DNA of 64,000 nt from Putridiphycobacter sp965230195 (GCA_965230195.1 OZ245997.1:6868392-6932391); one strand, 5' to 3'; positions 35,229 to 44,579 are shown, numbered from the stretch's first letter. The notes: a model not told the origin generated them from the sequence alone. Program-made: numbers and translations.

Positions 35229-35244
35229 GCGGTCTGGACGGGAC
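35229..35244 (-). repeat. tRNA-Asp 3'-end fragment; candidate attachment site (right)
   Basis: GCGGTCTGGACGGGAC is the same tail as at 6477-6492, in the same orientation, and is not followed by the rest of a tRNA. It marks the right edge of the island and lies 199 bp before the integrase of the next element, so it may be shared by both. Confidence 0.65.
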
Positions 35245-35442
35245 AGAAACCTTGTTTTAATAAAAATCAAATAATTCCTCAAAAGCATTGTTAAACCTGT
35301 GTTTGTGAATATTTTTTAGTTTTTTCTTCCTTTGGCGTATTTATTGATATTTGATTAAATAACTTAAAATTCTGGTCTTTTTTCTGGTCAAATTTAATGA
35401 ATGATAAGTACCTTTAGAAATGTCTAATTTAACCATGCTCTT

Positions 35443-36756
35443 ATGTCAAAATTAAAAGTAAATTACAAGCTAAAAAAATCAAAATCGGATAAGTCTTCTG
35501 TCCTTTTATTGCTCAATTTTGGTTATAAAGAATATGATGTGTTGAAGGATAAGAATATTTACAAGCCATTAGAATATTATACTGGAGTTACTTTAGCGAA
35601 TAGTGAGTGGAATAAAGTTGAAAAACAACCTTATTCAAAGCAAAAAGCACTGGAACTGGCAAAAATTGAAGAAATTGCTATATATGTTTATAAACACCTC
35701 ACAACAGAAAATGTGTCTATCACGCCAGAGTTACTTAAGAGCCATATTGATAGAAAATTGGGGAAGAAGGAGGATGCTATTACAACCGTAAATATAGTTA
35801 AATTCATCAGAGAGTTCCCTGCGAAGGATCAAACGACACATAAAGACACCAGAGGAGCGTATAAGAATCTTGCCGATAGACTCGAAAAGTTCGAGAAAAG
35901 CAAAAATATAATTATTACTACTCAATCGCTTAACGAAAAGCTGTTTAACAGTTTTATAGAATCTGTTAAGGGTGAGGTTGAGCGAGCAAATTCAGTATGG
36001 AAGGTTTACAAAAATTTTAGTGCTGTTTTAAATGACATATCAAGAAAGTATAAGATTAAGGTTTTTAAACCCTCTGAGGAATTGGCAAAATCAGATAAAG
36101 TAAAAGCAGTTAAAGAGAACAAAGTTTATATGAATTTTGACCAAATACAACATTTAATAGAATATGAACCGAAGTCAGAGAAACTGAAGAATGTTAAATT
36201 GATTTTACTGACTTTACTGTTTACAGGTTGTAGGTATTCAGATGTTTTTAAAATCAAACCAGATCAAACTTATAATAAAAAAGGTTTGAACTTTCGATAT
36301 GCTCATTTTATAGCTGATAAATCTCCAAATCCTGAAATTATATGCCCCATACTAAAGCCATTGGAAGAGGCTTATGAAAAGAATAATGGTGAACCCCCTT
36401 ATCGTATTTCGGATGTGAAATTTAACCTCTACGTTAAAGATCTTATTGAATTGGCGGAGTTGAAGGATGAAGTTAAATTGGCTTATACCAATTCCTATGG
36501 GGAAAGAAAGTTCGAGACAAAGCCTTTTTATAAATTCGTTACCTCTCATATTGGGAGAAGGTCTTTTGTTTCCAATCTAATTAATTACATGCCTGTTACT
36601 GTCTTGGGAAGAATCACAGGACACCAACTTACAAATAAGGATGTAATTTTTGATTATAACAAAATTTCTTTATTGGATAATGCAGGTATATTCGTTAAGG
36701 AGCTTAAGCGAATTTCTGAGACCTATACAGAAGAATTTCCAATTCAATTAGTATAA
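35443..36756 (+). CDS. Tyrosine recombinase of the virus-like element
   Basis: The 437-residue protein carries the catalytic pattern LLFTGCRYSDVFKIKPD (Arg), SHIGRRSFVSNLINY (His-x-x-Arg) and ITGHQLTNKDVIFDYNKI (His, Tyr). It is unrelated in detail to the two recombinases at 26913 and 33712. It is the only rightward gene at the left end of the element, with its stop 24 bp from the stop of the leftward excisionase-like gene. Confidence 0.92.
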   Translation: MSKLKVNYKLKKSKSDKSSVLLLLNFGYKEYDVLKDKNIYKPLEYYTGVTLANSEWNKVEKQPYSKQKALELAKIEEIAIYVYKHLTTENVSITPELLKSHIDRKLGKKEDAITTVNIVKFIREFPAKDQTTHKDTRGAYKNLADRLEKFEKSKNIIITTQSLNEKLFNSFIESVKGEVERANSVWKVYKNFSAVLNDISRKYKIKVFKPSEELAKSDKVKAVKENKVYMNFDQIQHLIEYEPKSEKLKNVKLILLTLLFTGCRYSDVFKIKPDQTYNKKGLNFRYAHFIADKSPNPEIICPILKPLEEAYEKNNGEPPYRISDVKFNLYVKDLIELAELKDEVKLAYTNSYGERKFETKPFYKFVTSHIGRRSFVSNLINYMPVTVLGRITGHQLTNKDVIFDYNKISLLDNAGIFVKELKRISETYTEEFPIQLV

Positions 36757-36779
36757 TACAATAAAGTAGGGGAGGGTGA

Positions 36780-37133
36780 TTAAGAAGTTTTTAGATTGTA
36801 TTTGATAAACGAAAAGGATTTTTGCTGCATTTTTTTAATATATTCCTCTATACCCTTTTTCGTGAACCTGATTTTTCGCTGATTGATACGTATCGGATTA
36901 AGCAACCCTTCTTCGATTATCAATTTTAACGTATTATAGCTTACTCCAAGTCGTTTACAAACAGTTTTCGAATCCAGTAATGTGGTTTCTTCTATTTGTT
37001 TACTATGATTAAAGTTTTTAATTACTTCTCTAAGCTCTTTAATTTCATCCTTAAGTTGCTTGTTTTCTTCTAATACCAGAGTTATTTGGTCGTCCAATTT
37101 GCTTATTGCTAATTTTATCATTTTTAATTCCAT
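36780..37133 (-). CDS. Coiled-coil HTH protein, excisionase-like
   Basis: The 117-residue protein has an N-terminal coiled coil (VLEENKQLKDEIKELREVIK) and a C-terminal HTH_17-like domain (LLDSKTVCKRLGVSYNTLKL ... RINQRKIRFTKKGIEEYIKK). The position opposite the integrase is that expected of an excisionase/directionality factor. It is the last gene of the leftward block. Confidence 0.82.
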   Translation of the reverse strand: MELKMIKLAISKLDDQITLVLEENKQLKDEIKELREVIKNFNHSKQIEETTLLDSKTVCKRLGVSYNTLKLIIEEGLLNPIRINQRKIRFTKKGIEEYIKKMQQKSFSFIKYNLKTS

Positions 37134-37143
37134 AATTCAAGTA

Positions 37144-38319
37144 TTAAAGATTTATTCTAAAGGTTTGATGAGTCATTTTCTCCCCATGTTCCATTCTAAG
37201 CTTGATTAATTTCTCATTTGCCACAAGTGGGTTGCCCAGATCAAATTTTTTTTCAGGATTGATTAAAACAGCCTCAAATGAATTAATTAGTTGGTTCTTT
37301 TGGTTGAACAGAGATATTTCATAATCCCACGCTTTCGATTGTTTTATCAATTCGTTTATTTTAAGAAAATGATTGACGTCATTATTAAACACTTCGGTAA
37401 GGGTAATTTCATACAAGGATCGCAGGGTAATTCCAAAAACAGATTTATTGGAATAATCTTTGGGCTTTGGTGTTCCGCTATTGGTATTAATGACAATTAT
37501 TTTATAACTGTTCTCCCTGTCCTCGTTTATGAGTTTGATAACATCCCCAAGTGGTGACACATTCCGAATCCCACCATCTACATTATTCTTACTGGTGATT
37601 TGTTCTTTTTTAGTTGCAAAGCGGATATTACTTACTGGTTGCCAGATTAAAGGCATTGCCGTTGATGCTAATACACCATTAATAAAATCCTCATTAGATT
37701 TGTATTGATGATGAATCACACTATGATACTCTCCTGAATTCAAAGAGACAAAACCGCTCACAAACTGAGTGTCCTTAATCCTGTTACGATTCAAGTACTT
37801 GTGTAATTTTTGTCTGAGTGGGCTATTATCGGCAATACTTCTAAATTGTGGTAGACTCAACTTAATATTTCGTTCCATCTCTTTTAAAATAGAGTCCAGG
37901 AATTGTTTTCTCTTTTGCTTAGAGAAAATGATGCCCAGTTTATTGAATAATCCAATCTTCGCTTCAATGTTCGGGATGAGTCGCTTTGCAAGTTTCTCAT
38001 AATTGATCTTTAGCTTTAATTGGTTTCCATTATTTGAAGTATCAATGAAATCTGAGGTGTAAATTTCTGAAACACCTTTTTTACCAATTTGATTGATCCA
38101 TAGCTCATTTAAAAGCGGTAATTCATTCATGGCTATAAATGCCCCATTTAATGCCCCACCGCTCACACCTGCCACTATATCAAATTTCATGTTGCCAGAT
38201 AATCCGGTTATTTTTTTCCAGTTTTTGTTGATATAGTTTAATGCTCCCAATTGAAAAGCGCAGTTAAATCCTCCACCACTTAGTACTAAGGCTAATTTTT
38301 GTTTTTTGTTCTTCTTCAT
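37144..38319 (-). CDS. Patatin-like phospholipase
   Basis: The 391-residue protein has all patatin motifs: the oxyanion loop LVLSGGGFNCAFQLGA near residue 11, nucleophile GVSGGALNG (Ser53), and the catalytic-dyad DGG near residue 245 (NVDGGIRNVSPLG). No signal peptide is present, so it acts inside the cell or on the membrane's inner face. In a virus-like element it might aid lysis or lipid remodelling; as an abortive-infection effector it would also fit. Both are inference. Confidence 0.9.
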   Translation of the reverse strand: MKKNKKQKLALVLSGGGFNCAFQLGALNYINKNWKKITGLSGNMKFDIVAGVSGGALNGAFIAMNELPLLNELWINQIGKKGVSEIYTSDFIDTSNNGNQLKLKINYEKLAKRLIPNIEAKIGLFNKLGIIFSKQKRKQFLDSILKEMERNIKLSLPQFRSIADNSPLRQKLHKYLNRNRIKDTQFVSGFVSLNSGEYHSVIHHQYKSNEDFINGVLASTAMPLIWQPVSNIRFATKKEQITSKNNVDGGIRNVSPLGDVIKLINEDRENSYKIIVINTNSGTPKPKDYSNKSVFGITLRSLYEITLTEVFNNDVNHFLKINELIKQSKAWDYEISLFNQKNQLINSFEAVLINPEKKFDLGNPLVANEKLIKLRMEHGEKMTHQTFRINL

Positions 38320-38356
38320 TTCCTTCTCTTAAAAAATTAATATTTGATTCTCTGGC

Positions 38357-40552
38357 TTATGCTACTGACCTAAAGATGTCCATTTCGCCCCCCTGATTGA
38401 ACCTGCCAAACTGAACAGCCTTTCCTTTTTCTGGTACTTCAATTACCACATCTACATCATGTTGAAATTCATTTCCACCTCTAAAATTCCCTTGTTTAGT
38501 GGTTTGAAAAATCTCGATCATGGAAGTATAGGGGTACGTCTGGTTCAACCTGTCTAAATCTTCAGGAGTTAATGCCAGTTTATTGACACTATCCAAAAAC
38601 ACAAAATCGTAAGCCGATAAATCATCCGGTAAATAATTACTGACATCTAAATCCGGGTGTGCTACATTTTTATCCTTTAGTTTTTGCTTAAGTGTATCAT
38701 CAATACCTTCTTCTTTCGCAACGTATAGCACTGTTCCGTGATTTCTTGCAAGGTATCCAGCAAAATATACTGCTAAATAGGATTTACCCATTTTGGGTTT
38801 TCCAAAAATCATAGTTCTAAACCCTGCCGAGGGATTCCCGATAAGTCTTCTCCATTTGCCTTTGAAGTCCAATTTCTGAAAATCCAGATTGACAACATCT
38901 GTGCTTTTCATTATCGTATTTTTGGGAACCGGATTATTCTGGTTTAACTTTGAATAATTGTGGTTCACACCCTGAACTATGCCTGTTAATCCATTAAGTA
39001 CCTTCCTGGAAACCGTTAATTCACCTTCTAAGGTGTTTTTGACAAATCTTTTAAGTCTTTCCAGAATCTTTTCGATTTCATTCCAATAGCGGTCCTTCTT
39101 GGTTAGTTTGCCACTATTGATAGCATTTGCAATGCGGTTATGTAAGTTCTTGGCTTTTTGATTAGGAATCAGCCTACCTTGTAAATTGATGTAGCTTTTA
39201 ATAAACCTTACTGAGTATAATTCTGCCTGTTTTCCAACCAATGTCAGGTAATTGGAACGTAAGGATTCGTCCAAATCAATCTGGATTTTTTCGTTTTCCT
39301 TTTTAAACTTGGTAAACAAGTTCAACAAATAATCTTGTATGTAAGTGATTTCTTTGGCATAAGGTGAGGTTTTACGAATCCTTTTTTCAATGATGGCTTT
39401 CTGGAGGGCATTAATAAATAATCGAATCTGGTTTTGTGTTTTGATCTTATCGTGCATCAGTACAAATCGTTTGATAAAACGGAGTTCTTCACTTATTTTC
39501 TCGACTTTATTTGCTTTCTCATAAGCCAGTTGCCGGGCGGTTTTCTTTTTGGGTTTAGTTATTTTAGGTGTTTTGGGACTTGGTTTTGTCTTTTTTGGAA
39601 TTAATTTCTTAGCTTCCATTATGTGGAATTTGAAACTTCCAACAAAGTCCGCCCAGTCACTCATGCGATGCGGTTCTTCTTCTTCATGCATATATTTGAA
39701 AAGGAAGTCATGTAGTTCTTGTACCTTGTCTATAAAGCTTTGGAATTTCTCTAAACTCTCATAGGGCTTTGATTTACCTAACTTTATCATCTGTGATTTG
39801 AATTCCCTTAATCCAAGAGTTGAATCTAACGCTGGATTTATCCAGAGTTCAGCAATTTCATTAACATTGTGTTCAACAAAATCATCAAACAGTTCTTTGG
39901 CTTCAGTTTTAGAAAATCTAGTGTCATTTGACTTGCCTTTTACCCTCTTTGTTGCTTTTACCTTGTTTGTGGTTGGGTTAATCACTTCCAAACCTTCCTT
40001 AAATCCTCTTGGTTTTTTATAATAGTACCATAGTTTAAGCTGACCTTCTCTGAAATAGGCGTAAGAATCGAAAAACTTCCAATATTTTGCTGTTCCGAAA
40101 TCCATCCATACTGCCTTTTTGTCCTTCTCAGAAGTTGAAAAGCTATTACTTTGAACATGAGTTAGGGTTGCAATTTTTTTTCTAACTTCTATCTTGTCTT
40201 TCCCATGCCACTCGCTTTGAACATACAAGGCACTCCCAATATTGACTTTGAGTGATTTCTTGAATTGAGAGAGATTTTGAGGTGCTTTATTTTTCTGAAA
40301 TTTGAAAGGAATAGATTTAGTTTTTATATCTTTTTGTGTTTTTACTGTCCTGTTCTCTTTTATTTCGACTTCTAAAGATTTGAAATACAAATCGACCATT
40401 TTTGCATTGGAAGGATTTGAATCCAGTTCTGTCCAATGCGTTCCCTTTTTTGTTATTTTATCGAAATAACTCTTAGCTTTTTTAAGCTCATTACCTACTT
40501 TTCTGAAATCAATTTCTTTTATTTTCTGTAAATAATTTTCTCTTGTAATCAT
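38357..40552 (-). CDS. Large protein with C-terminal RecA-like ATPase
   Basis: The 731-residue protein has a C-terminal P-loop domain: Walker A FGKPKMGKSYL (about 583-593), VLYVAKEEGIDD, and Walker B FVFLDS (about 650-655). QTTKQGNFRGGNEFQHDVDV and FGRFNQGG follow, as in RecA/DnaB-type ATPases of phages. The N-terminal 570 residues are basic and helical without a recognised family. It may be a replication or DNA-transfer ATPase; the FtsK/HerA-type packaging signature is not seen. It overlaps the next gene by 4 bp. Confidence 0.75.
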   Translation of the reverse strand: MITRENYLQKIKEIDFRKVGNELKKAKSYFDKITKKGTHWTELDSNPSNAKMVDLYFKSLEVEIKENRTVKTQKDIKTKSIPFKFQKNKAPQNLSQFKKSLKVNIGSALYVQSEWHGKDKIEVRKKIATLTHVQSNSFSTSEKDKKAVWMDFGTAKYWKFFDSYAYFREGQLKLWYYYKKPRGFKEGLEVINPTTNKVKATKRVKGKSNDTRFSKTEAKELFDDFVEHNVNEIAELWINPALDSTLGLREFKSQMIKLGKSKPYESLEKFQSFIDKVQELHDFLFKYMHEEEEPHRMSDWADFVGSFKFHIMEAKKLIPKKTKPSPKTPKITKPKKKTARQLAYEKANKVEKISEELRFIKRFVLMHDKIKTQNQIRLFINALQKAIIEKRIRKTSPYAKEITYIQDYLLNLFTKFKKENEKIQIDLDESLRSNYLTLVGKQAELYSVRFIKSYINLQGRLIPNQKAKNLHNRIANAINSGKLTKKDRYWNEIEKILERLKRFVKNTLEGELTVSRKVLNGLTGIVQGVNHNYSKLNQNNPVPKNTIMKSTDVVNLDFQKLDFKGKWRRLIGNPSAGFRTMIFGKPKMGKSYLAVYFAGYLARNHGTVLYVAKEEGIDDTLKQKLKDKNVAHPDLDVSNYLPDDLSAYDFVFLDSVNKLALTPEDLDRLNQTYPYTSMIEIFQTTKQGNFRGGNEFQHDVDVVIEVPEKGKAVQFGRFNQGGEMDIFRSVA

Positions 40553-42036
40553 TTTCTATCTTTTAAATATTTCTTGAGGTTATTAATATGTATTACTGCA
40601 TCTTCATTAAGTTCCGGGCCTGAATCAGTCTTTGTTTCAATAATTGGATATGAATCTTCTGTTCCTAGAAGCCCATCATTGTGAAAGGAGTAACAGGATT
40701 TGGAGGTTACAATTATACTGTCAAGCAATCTGATATGATGTACCTTAGATGCCTCCTTCAATTTCCTTGTCATTTTCTTATCATTTTCACTCGGCTCAAG
40801 ATTTCCACTAGGGTGATTATGAGCGATAATGATGCTGGATGCCAAAGTTTTTACAGCTATTGACAGTATAATTTTGTTATCAACGGGAGAACTTGTGATT
40901 GTCCCTATTGAATGTAAATGATATCCTATCAAGGTGTTTTTTGCATTGAAATACAATATGATCACTTGCTCCCTTACATCCATTTTATCTTCTCCAATTA
41001 TTGACCTCACTATATCAGCGGCATCATCTGAGTCTTGTATCGAGCCATACTCACCAATAATCTTTTGCTTATAATGAATCTCAATTTCATTAATATTCGT
41101 TTTGGTATCATTCATTTTATTTGCTTTTTTAATGCCCTGTAGACCAGCGTTAAATTCTTTAATTATTTTTTTTCCGATTAACCTCATGATTTCTGCGGTT
41201 ATCGCATTCCCAAGTAGAATATATCTTTGATGACTGGACAGTTCTTTGATTCCTGTTTCAAATTCACCGAATTTCGTCCAATCATCAGGAAGTCCCTGTA
41301 AACGCTCACACTCTAAAGGGGTTAACTGTCTTATTTTTCTCCCTGCTTTCACATAACCTTCAGGCCTCCCATTTCCGCTTAACAGTGTTGGGGCACAACC
41401 CTTGGAAGAAAAAACAGTATTCTGATTATAATTCCCATATCTTCCAATAACTTTTATCCTCGAAGTCCTTTTCTGATTTTTTTCATAATGACCAAGGAGG
41501 GGGAAAATGCCTTGGACACTTTCTCCTGCAAGAGATCCGACAAGGAATAACCGCTCTCGGTTTTGGGGTAATAGCCAGGCTGTATTAATAAGTTGCCATT
41601 GGCACTCATATAACCCAAGGTTGGCAATTGCTCGCAATACGACCTCAAAGTCTTTACCTTTGTTATTGAATAAAAGCGCTTTGACATTTTCAAAGACAAA
41701 AACTTTGGGTCGAAACCTGTCAATAATTTTAACCGCTTCAAAAAAGAGCTTACTTCTTTTTCCGAAAATTCCTTTTCGTTTTCCAGCATGTGAAATATCC
41801 TGGCAAGGAGAACCGAAGGTAACGATATCTGGTTTTTGGATTTCTGTGTCTTTGACTTTTTCAATCTGTCCAACATAATGTGCATTTTTAAAATTATACT
41901 TGTAATTAGCAATTGCGTATTTATCTATTTCGCTGAAATAATGATTTTTGAACTTAAACCCAGCATCCAGTAAACCCTTAGCAAATGCTCCTAGTCCTGA
42001 AAATAAATCGAGGTAATTAATCGTCTTTTTCATCAT
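40549..42036 (-). CDS. DNA cytosine-5 methyltransferase fused to RadC/JAB domain
   Basis: The first ~300 of 495 residues are a Dcm-type methyltransferase: motif I YLDLFSGLGAFAKGL, motif IV FGSPCQDISHAG (Cys78), motif VI FVFENVKALL, and CERLQGLPDDW near the C-terminal motifs. The C-terminal ~165 residues are a RadC-like JAB domain with AHNHPSGNLEPSENDK (His406, His408, Ser416, Asp419). An internal Met lies at the boundary (KKANKMNDTKTN), so a separate RadC form may also be made. The methylase may protect element DNA; the RadC role is unknown. It overlaps the next gene by 20 bp. Confidence 0.9.
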   Translation of the reverse strand: MMKKTINYLDLFSGLGAFAKGLLDAGFKFKNHYFSEIDKYAIANYKYNFKNAHYVGQIEKVKDTEIQKPDIVTFGSPCQDISHAGKRKGIFGKRSKLFFEAVKIIDRFRPKVFVFENVKALLFNNKGKDFEVVLRAIANLGLYECQWQLINTAWLLPQNRERLFLVGSLAGESVQGIFPLLGHYEKNQKRTSRIKVIGRYGNYNQNTVFSSKGCAPTLLSGNGRPEGYVKAGRKIRQLTPLECERLQGLPDDWTKFGEFETGIKELSSHQRYILLGNAITAEIMRLIGKKIIKEFNAGLQGIKKANKMNDTKTNINEIEIHYKQKIIGEYGSIQDSDDAADIVRSIIGEDKMDVREQVIILYFNAKNTLIGYHLHSIGTITSSPVDNKIILSIAVKTLASSIIIAHNHPSGNLEPSENDKKMTRKLKEASKVHHIRLLDSIIVTSKSCYSFHNDGLLGTEDSYPIIETKTDSGPELNEDAVIHINNLKKYLKDRK

Positions 42037-42241
42037 TGTTCATTTTTTGAATCAAACAAAAAACTGAGTCTTTCAATCGCTGATTTTCTGCCTGTAATTG
42101 TTCAATCTTTTGGCTGTCTTTTTTGGTACTATAAACTTCCCTTAACACCCCAAAATAAAACCCCAGACTACCAATGAATCCAATCACAGAAAGGATAAAG
42201 GTGAGTTTACTGTATGCTATTTTTTGTTTAGTCATTGTCAT
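42017..42241 (-). CDS. Small membrane protein with coiled coil
   Basis: The 74-residue protein has one membrane helix (LTFILSVIGFIGSLGFYFGV) followed by a coiled coil (SQKIEQLQAENQRLKDSVF). It overlaps both neighbours, by 20 and 14 bp. The layout fits a spanin- or holin-like accessory beside the cell-wall enzyme upstream; inference. Confidence 0.65.
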   Translation of the reverse strand: MTMTKQKIAYSKLTFILSVIGFIGSLGFYFGVLREVYSTKKDSQKIEQLQAENQRLKDSVFCLIQKMNNDEKDD

Positions 42242-42908
42242 TTGAGATTAAATAATACCCACCAACCAAGAGGCTCATTAATACTGTGCTGATGGTAATT
42301 CGTTTGAGTTTTTTTCTAAACTCTACTCTCTTATCAATTAAGGTATAGGTGAATTTGTTCCCGTAGCGTTTGCGATGAACTTCGCAGAGTTTCATAAAAA
42401 AATCGAAGTCACTCGCGTTTTTAAATACCTGACATCCTGCCGAAAATTTATCAATCAGGTAAGTTGTTCCCAATTGTCTTGCCCTATGAATATTGATTCC
42501 AAACATTCCGGTTTGCTCTTTTCCATTGTTAAAATCCAACAAGACATCCCTGTCATAATCTCTGATAACTGTTACTTTTTTAAGCCTTTGGCAAAGGGCA
42601 TAGTATTTTCCTCTGTGCTTGTCTATTTTGTAGGTATCAACGTATTGTCCTGCTTTTAAAATAGCTGTCCCTTGTGGGTTTAGTGGATTTTTAAGCCAGT
42701 AAGTACCGGGATCGGTGGTAATTTTAAATACCAGATAAGCCCAACGGTTTCGTTTGGTTTTGGAGATATTAAAAAATACATGAAGTTCATCATCAAAGGA
42801 ATTAGGGACTTCTGTATTGGCTCTGAACCCCCATATATTAAGTTGAAAGGGTTTGTCGTAAATGATATAGCCGTTTTTTCTGGCAATTGCTCTTAGTTTT
42901 TGAATCAT
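42228..42908 (-). CDS. Cell-wall-active protein (L,D-transpeptidase-like motif)
   Basis: The 226-residue protein contains MFGINIHRARQLGTTYLIDK followed by FSAGCQVF, giving His141 and Cys159 in an arrangement like the HxxG...SxGC site of YkuD-type enzymes and of phage wall hydrolases. A C-terminal membrane helix lies at about 203-221. It lies directly downstream of a peptidoglycan-binding protein (overlap 4 bp). Likely role is wall penetration or lysis; enzyme class not certain. Confidence 0.7.
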   Translation of the reverse strand: MIQKLRAIARKNGYIIYDKPFQLNIWGFRANTEVPNSFDDELHVFFNISKTKRNRWAYLVFKITTDPGTYWLKNPLNPQGTAILKAGQYVDTYKIDKHRGKYYALCQRLKKVTVIRDYDRDVLLDFNNGKEQTGMFGINIHRARQLGTTYLIDKFSAGCQVFKNASDFDFFMKLCEVHRKRYGNKFTYTLIDKRVEFRKKLKRITISTVLMSLLVGGYYLISNDND

Positions 42909-43786
42909 GGTGCGTAGCTTATAGATTTAGTTTTGACAAAAAGTCGTTTTCTGTCAAGGGTTTCAAATTCAGTCACCCCGTCATTACCGTCAAGGTATTC
43001 TCCCAGAATGGTAGCCGTAGGAACTGCCATTTTTCTGCCCTGATTATCCCATACATGAGTGGGTTCAATAGTCACCAGTTGATCTATTGAAGGAGAGTAA
43101 GCCCCTGACAATGCCCATTTAGAACCATCATATTTAAGTCCGATTCGGTAAAATTCATTGTTGAGTCTTTTCTTTTGGTCTGAAGACCTGAATTTTTCGA
43201 GTAAAGCGGTGACTAAGGTTTTTCTAATCAGTCCGATTCTAATCTTTTTAAACTGGGTATTGACTATTGTATAAGCCTGAACATCCCCTATTAAGTTCAG
43301 CGTTTGAAGTGCTTGTGTCCAGTTGTTTGTCAGAATCGCTACATGAAAGGCTTTGGCTAATGCTTCTGCGGACTGGTTTTTTGAGGATGCTTTATCTCCC
43401 AGAATAAGGTGATTAAAAATATCGGTTGTAATAACAGACGGCAATCCTTTTGAGACAAGGGCGTTAACTGTTTCTGACCCAAAATGTCCATCTGCTCCAA
43501 ACTTCGGTAAAATGTTTTTTCCAAATTTTCTGATCAGGGCTTGTTGTAAATTGGTAACAAGCCTTCCCGAACTTCCTTTTTGTAAAGGAAACCCACTTCT
43601 GGTAATTGAAGTTTTAACCTCTGGTGTTGATTGATCCGGTAGGGTCAGACTTTCCTGTTCCAATACTTCCTTAATGGACTTTTTTTGTCCTTTCTGCTTT
43701 TGGTACTGGAGATAGAGAAACGTTCCGATTCCAAGAGTCATAACCGTTCCCAGTCCAAGTAATACATATTTTGTGTTCTTTTCCAT
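42905..43786 (-). CDS. Membrane-anchored peptidoglycan-binding protein
   Basis: The 293-residue protein has an N-terminal membrane helix (YVLLGLGTVMTLGIGTFLYL) and a peptidoglycan-binding type 1 domain at about 66-125: FPLQKGSSGRLVTNLQQAL, FGADGHFGSETVNALVSKG. The C-terminal part is beta-rich, ending near a metal-free VTIEPTHVWDNQGR segment. Anchored wall-binding proteins are found in membrane-containing viruses as entry or vertex proteins; this fits but is not proven. Confidence 0.82.
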   Translation of the reverse strand: MEKNTKYVLLGLGTVMTLGIGTFLYLQYQKQKGQKKSIKEVLEQESLTLPDQSTPEVKTSITRSGFPLQKGSSGRLVTNLQQALIRKFGKNILPKFGADGHFGSETVNALVSKGLPSVITTDIFNHLILGDKASSKNQSAEALAKAFHVAILTNNWTQALQTLNLIGDVQAYTIVNTQFKKIRIGLIRKTLVTALLEKFRSSDQKKRLNNEFYRIGLKYDGSKWALSGAYSPSIDQLVTIEPTHVWDNQGRKMAVPTATILGEYLDGNDGVTEFETLDRKRLFVKTKSISYAP

Positions 43787-43823
43787 TTTACTCTATTTAT
43801 GTTGAGTGTTTTTTAAATAAATG

Positions 43824-44579
43824 TCACTTAGTGACTGGTTTTTTACTAATGATTTCCCGCCAGTCCATTGTCCAGTTTAAGTCTCCGTCCAAATCTTCTT
43901 CTAAAGAGGTGGCATATAATGTCTGATATGCCTTTGTGGTATCAATAAAAGCCTTTTGTGAGGGCATTTCATTAAATACCGCCCGAATAGCATTTTCATC
44001 AGTTCCAGGAATAATGCCCAGATAGTAAATGCTCATAGCATTGTAGAGCCGTGTTGCCCAACTGTTCGGACTGTAAAGCGTTGCTCCGGCATCTCTGGCT
44101 TTTTTGGGTTTGCCTCTTAGGATCGCTAACATTTCATTGTATTCGGTGGTTTTTAATTCATCCGTCAGCGTTTCAATCAGGTTTTCTCCTTTATTTAATT
44201 TCCGGTACGCCACCTGAACTTTTAAAAAGTCTTCCTGAGAAGGTATCGCAATAAGGGTCTGTCGCACTGCGACTTCATCAGTTCCCCACCAACCATTATT
44301 TAAAAAAGCCAGTTTTAATTGTTTTGCCCAAGTCGCATAAGCATCATTCCCAAAGCTGTTATTTTCCTGTTTACTGGCAATTACATTCTGGATTTTGTTA
44401 TGGGCAAACTTGATCGCAATAACCGTTACCACTGAAATTCCTAAAACAAGTGCAAATGACACAATCGCCTGACGTTGTTTGTCACTTAGGCTATTCCACC
44501 ATGACCGTTTTTCCTTATCCAATACAATCGGAGCTGGGGCATGAGCAGGGTGTGTGATTAAACTTGTTTCGGTTTTCAT
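43824..44579 (-). CDS. Membrane protein with two annexin-like repeats
   Basis: The 251-residue protein has a membrane helix at about 38-57 and two repeats at about 91-155 and 179-245. Each has the annexin pattern: GTDE (99-102 and 192-195), then a hydrophobic helix with a Tyr (VQVAYRKLN; TTKAYQTLY), then L..L..EL or L..DL. Annexins bind calcium and phospholipid; the GTDE position is where the calcium loop lies. Annexin repeats are rare in bacteria. In this block it might hold the virion membrane or a lattice; inference. Confidence 0.75.
   Translation of the reverse strand: MKTETSLITHPAHAPAPIVLDKEKRSWWNSLSDKQRQAIVSFALVLGISVVTVIAIKFAHNKIQNVIASKQENNSFGNDAYATWAKQLKLAFLNNGWWGTDEVAVRQTLIAIPSQEDFLKVQVAYRKLNKGENLIETLTDELKTTEYNEMLAILRGKPKKARDAGATLYSPNSWATRLYNAMSIYYLGIIPGTDENAIRAVFNEMPSQKAFIDTTKAYQTLYATSLEEDLDGDLNWTMDWREIISKKPVTK

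Larger units (their letters stand above)
6477..35244. mobile_element. Candidate ~28.8-kb integrative island (possibly composite)
   Basis: The segment is flanked by direct repeats of a tRNA-Asp 3' tail and contains two related tyrosine recombinases (26913-28004 and 33712-34965), an excisionase-like HTH protein, a small ATPase and an RteC-like protein. Cargo includes drug/DNA-damage-type genes, a ubiquitin-like module and a polyamine cluster. The 14-base string AACTGTTACCGATT at 6548-6561 also occurs inverted at 35076-35089, just inside each end. No conjugation genes were found, so it may be mobilisable rather than self-transmissible. Two recombinases suggest two adjacent elements. Confidence 0.55.

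Noticed and set aside
6088..35244. A complete tRNA gene at the tail repeats
   Set aside because: Sequence beyond the 16-19 bases does not form the rest of a tRNA; only 3' fragments are present.
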